Shown one piece after another: positions 13,253 to 15,733 of a stretch of DNA of 15,733 nt. Position numbers and translations under genes: made by a program. Each line of letters begins with the position of its first letter. The stretch's first letter is position 1. The notes under the pieces were generated by a model, which saw only the letters and a program-made list of their open reading frames with translations, searched no databases and was not told the DNA's origin. The DNA comes from Lentzea sp. (lineage in GTDB: Bacteria; Actinomycetota; Actinomycetes; Mycobacteriales; Pseudonocardiaceae), in assembly GCA_030146905.1 (NCBI GenBank), contig JASLAV010000390.1:1-15733 (forward strand), given 5' to 3'.

Positions 13253-13258
13253 ATCGTA
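13253..13258 (-). promoter_or_regulatory. -10 element of the PLP-enzyme gene (leaderless)
   Basis: Minus-strand TACGAT lies six bases upstream of the GTG start at 13246, placing the transcription start at the start codon. There is no SD, which agrees with a leaderless mRNA. The -35 region is weak. Confidence 0.35.
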
Positions 13259-13292
13259 TCCGTGAGAGCGGTGCGCTGTGACGTAGCCGTCC

Positions 13293-13323
13293 TTGCCAAA
13301 CGGGGTGGTCCTCCGCTTACGAT
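13293..13323 (+). promoter_or_regulatory. Promoter of the MDR oxidoreductase gene
   Basis: TTGCCA (13293-13298) and TACGAT (13318-13323) with a 19-nt spacer. Transcription would begin near 13330, leaving a short leader with the GGAGGG SD (13337-13342). The spacer is filled by an operator-like sequence (13298-13318) that matches the palindrome in front of the downstream tetR gene. Confidence 0.5.
13298..13318. promoter_or_regulatory. Predicted TetR operator in the oxidoreductase promoter
   Basis: This 21-bp stretch matches the perfect palindrome at 14307-14327 in 16 of 21 positions, including the core CGGGGTGG and the closing TT. It lies exactly between the -35 and -10 hexamers, where a bound repressor would block RNA polymerase. 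A longer, imperfect inverted repeat (13302-13314 with 13337-13349, 11 of 13 pairs) overlaps it. Confidence 0.55.
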
Positions 13324-13353
13324 CAAGCCCTCAAGTGGAGGGACACCCCAGTT

Positions 13354-14301
13354 ATGCGCAGAGTCGAGTACGACCACTTCGGTGACCCGGAGGTGCTGCA
13401 CATCAGCGAGGTCGCCGTGCCGGCCGCCGGGCAGGGGCAGGTCCTGGTCGAAGTGCTGTCCGCCGGTGTCGGGGGCGGGGAGACGGCCATCCGGGCGGGA
13501 AAGCTGCGCCGGGTGATGCGGCTGAGGTTCCCGCAGGGGACCGGGAACGAGTTCGCCGGCCGGGTCATCGCCGGGGAGGGCGTCGGGTTCCGCGCGGGGG
13601 ACCTGGTCTGGGGTCTGATGCCGCACGGCACGTTCGGCGCCGTTGCGGAGCAGGTGGTCGTGCCGCAGGACCGGCTCGCCCCGATGCCGGCGGGACTGGA
13701 TCCGGTGACGGCGGGATCGTTGCCCGTCAGCGGCACCACCGCGATCACCGCGTTGGAGGAGAAGGCGGCGTTGCGTCCAGGGGAACGGCTGCTCGTCCGC
13801 GGTGCCACCGGCGGAGTCGGCAGCATCGCCGTGCAGCTCGGGCACCACCTGGGGGCTCATGTCACCGCGATGGCGGGCGAGCGCAACCTCGAATGGGTCC
13901 GTGAGCTCGGTGCGGACGTCGCGCTGGACTACCGGACGACCCGGCCGGAGCAGTTGGAGCCCTTCGACGTGATCCTCGACCTGGTGGGCACCGACCTGCC
14001 GGCCTACCGGCGACGGCTGACGCGCGGCGGTCGCATGGTCGCTCTGGCCATCGCGCCCGACGCGGTGGTGCGCTCGCTCGCCGCGACGGTGTTCGGCAGG
14101 ATCTTGCGACGCCCGATCCTGTCCTTCAGCAACAACCCGTCGGCGCACACCATCGCGCGCCTCACCGAACTGGTGGAGGCGGGGGCGATCAGGCCGGTGC
14201 TGGACCGGGCGTTCCCGATGGAGGAGATCGCCGACGTGCACCGCCTGCTGGAGAAGGGCGGTGTGCGCGGCAAGTACGTGATCGACCCGAGCCTGCGCTG
14301 A
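13354..14301 (+). CDS. MDR-family NAD(P)H-dependent oxidoreductase (quinone reductase-like)
   Basis: 315 aa. It has the medium-chain dehydrogenase/reductase layout: an N-terminal GroES-like domain (1-120; GNEFAGRVIAGEG...FRAGDLVWG) and a Rossmann domain with the nucleotide-binding loop V-R-G-A-T-G-G-V-G-S (148-157). The structural and catalytic zinc Cys/His clusters of alcohol dehydrogenases are absent, so it belongs with zinc-free quinone oxidoreductases/enoyl reductases. The C-terminus (PMEEIADVHRLLEKGGVRGKYVI) is standard. ATG 13354 has a GGAGGG SD 11 nt away. The tetR gene follows after 49 nt, and matching operators precede both, so it is most likely the induced target of that repressor, detoxifying an electrophile or quinone. 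The actual substrate is unknown. Confidence 0.93.
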   Translation: MRRVEYDHFGDPEVLHISEVAVPAAGQGQVLVEVLSAGVGGGETAIRAGKLRRVMRLRFPQGTGNEFAGRVIAGEGVGFRAGDLVWGLMPHGTFGAVAEQVVVPQDRLAPMPAGLDPVTAGSLPVSGTTAITALEEKAALRPGERLLVRGATGGVGSIAVQLGHHLGAHVTAMAGERNLEWVRELGADVALDYRTTRPEQLEPFDVILDLVGTDLPAYRRRLTRGGRMVALAIAPDAVVRSLAATVFGRILRRPILSFSNNPSAHTIARLTELVEAGAIRPVLDRAFPMEEIADVHRLLEKGGVRGKYVIDPSLR

Positions 14302-14306
14302 GACGC

Positions 14307-14327
14307 AACCGGGGTGGCACCCCGGTT
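14307..14327. promoter_or_regulatory. Perfect 21-bp palindrome, TetR operator (autoregulation)
   Basis: Arms AACCGGGGTG and CACCCCGGTT are perfectly complementary around one central G. It lies just upstream of tetR and over its predicted -35. A diverged copy occurs in the promoter of the preceding oxidoreductase gene. It could also act as a terminator for that gene, but the lack of a loop and of a U-tract, and the second copy, favour an operator. Confidence 0.65.
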
Positions 14328-14343
14328 GGGCGCGCCGTAGAGT
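14315..14343 (+). promoter_or_regulatory. Leaderless promoter of tetR
   Basis: The -10 TAGAGT (14338-14343) ends seven bases before GTG 14351; a weak -35 (TGGCAC, 14315-14320) lies at 17-nt spacing inside the palindrome. No SD is present, so the tetR mRNA is probably leaderless and self-repressed. Confidence 0.45.
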
Positions 14344-14350
14344 TCGGGGC

Positions 14351-14920
14351 GTGCGAGCGGACGCGCGGCGTAACTACGAGCTGATCCTGGCGGCGGCCGA
14401 GGCCGAGATCGCGCGGTCCGGCGCCGACGCCTCCCTGGAGAAGATCGCCCGCGACGCCGGAGTCGGCTCCGCCACCCTGCACCGGCACTTCCCGACCCGG
14501 CAGTCGTTGCTCGAAGCGGTCTTCCACGACCGCGTCGAGGTGCTGTGCGCCAAGGCACGCGACCTCGCGACGGCCGCCGACCCGGGACAGGCGCTGGCGG
14601 ACTGGTTGCGAGACCTGGCGGTCTACGGCGCGACCACGCGTGGCCTGGCCGAGTCGCTGCTGCACACGCCCGCGCCGAGCGAGTGCGAGGTCATGCTGCG
14701 CGATGCCGGCGGCGAGCTGATGCGCTTGGCCGAGCAGGCGGGTGCGGTACGCGCCGGCGTCGGCATCGACGACCTGCTGACGCTCGTCAACGCGGTCTCG
14801 CTGGCCACCCGGAACGCGGACGACGCCGCCCGGCTCGCCACGCTGGCACTGGAGGGGATCCGCCCGGTGGGGGAGAAGCCCGTCGCAACGGCGAAGCGAA
14901 CCCGCTCGCGATCCCGGTGA
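14351..14920 (+). CDS. TetR-family transcriptional repressor
   Basis: 189 aa. The N-terminal HTH (about 8-55) is typical: RRNYELILAAAEAEIARSG, then ASLEKIARDAGVGSATLHRH and FPTRQSLLEAVF. The C-terminal ligand/dimer domain (60-175) is of the type seen with the SACE_7040-like TetR group. The C-terminal tail is basic (KRTRSRSR). Start GTG 14351 gives a family-standard N-terminus. It lies 49 nt downstream of the MDR oxidoreductase gene; the palindrome at 14307 and its relative at 13298 are the probable binding sites, so it represses itself and the oxidoreductase until an inducer binds. It converges with the amidohydrolase gene, 22 nt apart. Confidence 0.94.
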   Translation: MRADARRNYELILAAAEAEIARSGADASLEKIARDAGVGSATLHRHFPTRQSLLEAVFHDRVEVLCAKARDLATAADPGQALADWLRDLAVYGATTRGLAESLLHTPAPSECEVMLRDAGGELMRLAEQAGAVRAGVGIDDLLTLVNAVSLATRNADDAARLATLALEGIRPVGEKPVATAKRTRSRSR

Positions 14921-14942
14921 ACGCACCGCCTGCCGCCGCACC

Positions 14943-15733
14943 TCAGTGCACGCAGCACCCCAGCGGTGTCGCCGGCACCTCGACCGGTTCCCGCGCGGCG
15001 GCCTCGATCCCGGCCAGCACCCGAGTCCGGTCCGCCGGGCCGAGGTAACGGCCCCGGCTCACGACGGCGTGGATGCGGCCGGCGTTCTTGATGTCCGCCA
15101 ACGGGTTCGCGTCCAGCACCACCAGGTCCGCCTGCTTGCCGGGGGTGACCGTGCCCGTTTCGTGCTCGAGCCCGAGGCAGCGCGCGGCCTCGCTGGTCGC
15201 CGCCCGCAGTGCCGCCATCGGGGTGAGACCGGCCTGCACGAGCAGCGCCAGTTCGTCGTGCAGGGAGAAGCCGGGGAAGACGTAGGCGAAGCCCGCGTCC
15301 GTGCCGGCGACGACACCGACACCGGCCTCGTGCATCGTGTGCAGCAGCCGCATGCGGGCATCGCCGAACTCGCGCAGCGCGGCCTCTTCCTCAGGCGTGC
15401 GGCTCGGGCGGCCGGACATGATCGTCTGCCACTGCGCGCGCAGGTCCACCGGGATGTAGCGCATCCGCTCCAGCGCCGCCGGGTCGTTCACGATGTTCTC
15501 GGGCGACCGGGACATGTTGCGTTCGACGAAAAGTGTGGGGGACTGCCACGTGCCGCGCCGCTTCATCTCCGCGAACAGCGCCCGAGCTCGATCCGGTGAG
15601 TGGGTGGCGACGGCGGCTCGTTCCATCCGGCCGGTGTGCCGCCCCCACCAGTTCGGGTCGGCCGGGTCGTCTGGCAGGCCGCGCAACTGGGCGTAGAGGG
15701 CGTCGGCCTTGTCCGAAGTGGACGTGAACAGGT
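14943..15733 (-). CDS. Amidohydrolase-family metal-dependent hydrolase (partial, 5' end outside window)
   Basis: The C-terminal about 262 codons are present; the frame stays open to the right edge, so the start and the first metal-binding HxH motif lie outside. Visible family marks: the metal-ligand Asp in VVAGTDAGF, the H-D-E-L-x-L-L-x2-A-G-L-T-P-M-x-A-L-R-A-A-T helix of imidazolonepropionase/prolidase-like amidohydrolases, and the closing GTVTPGKQADLVVLDANPLADI strand, where the enzyme returns to its beta-sandwich. The last residues are GCCVH, unusual for the family. Such enzymes hydrolyse cyclic amides, peptidic Xaa-Pro bonds or similar substrates; which one is not decidable here. Secretion cannot be judged without the N-terminus. 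Confidence 0.88.
   Translation of the reverse strand, partial: LFTSTSDKADALYAQLRGLPDDPADPNWWGRHTGRMERAAVATHSPDRARALFAEMKRRGTWQSPTLFVERNMSRSPENIVNDPAALERMRYIPVDLRAQWQTIMSGRPSRTPEEEAALREFGDARMRLLHTMHEAGVGVVAGTDAGFAYVFPGFSLHDELALLVQAGLTPMAALRAATSEAARCLGLEHETGTVTPGKQADLVVLDANPLADIKNAGRIHAVVSRGRYLGPADRTRVLAGIEAAAREPVEVPATPLGCCVH

Overview
This 15.7 kb window is high-GC DNA with strong G/C preference at third codon positions, many GTG starts, short overlapping genes and several candidate leaderless transcripts. Together with the gene content (type VII secretion substrates, WYL and TetR regulators, a Ser/Thr kinase) this points to an actinomycete. A Pseudonocardiaceae-like host (Amycolatopsis/Lentzea/Saccharothrix type) is my inference, not a demonstrated assignment. 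No rRNA, tRNA, CRISPR array, insertion sequence or integrase was seen.

Left flank (1-3120): a WYL-domain regulator; an intergenic stretch holding an apparent TetR gene remnant and a perfect hairpin; a secreted M15-type D,D-carboxypeptidase; and, on the minus strand, a four-helix membrane protein translationally coupled (ATGA) to a winged-helix regulator. The promoter of this pair carries two related operator-like inverted repeats, which suggests autoregulation.

Central accessory region A (3343-7058): a co-directional type VII secretion (ESX/WXG100) effector module. It encodes a protein with two YbaB-like domains, an EspC/WXG100-like small protein with a C-terminal YxxxE, a CpnT-N-terminal-like WXG protein with membrane helices, and an overlapping separate gene for a putative PD-(D/E)xK-like nuclease toxin. 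A beta-rich candidate immunity protein follows. After a second promoter, preceded by a tiny leader ORF, come a 144-aa immunity-like protein and a 107-aa protein whose C-terminus resembles that of the toxin. The secretion machine itself is not in the window.

Central accessory region B (7059-10642): an intact transmembrane Ser/Thr kinase whose extracellular part is a tandem repeat resembling mannan-binding (MVL-type) lectin domains. It is surrounded by genes with broken frames. Convergent to it lie an FHA-domain membrane protein gene, shifted by an 8-bp unit present three times, and a small coupled gene with a 1-nt frame break. These two share an Asn-rich motif (GDV-x-AGT-x-N ... DINN-x-Y). A further frame-broken remnant encodes a membrane segment and an extracellular domain. 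A 14-bp tandem duplication sits in a remnant upstream of the kinase. Either this locus is decaying or phase-variable, or the assembly has errors here.

Right flank (10844-15733): metabolic genes. An amidase-signature hydrolase converges with a threonine-dehydratase-like PLP enzyme, their stop codons sharing the palindrome TCATGA. A zinc-free MDR/quinone-oxidoreductase-like gene is followed by a TetR regulator. Matching operator palindromes in the promoters of both make a coherent repressor-target circuit. An amidohydrolase gene runs off the right edge.
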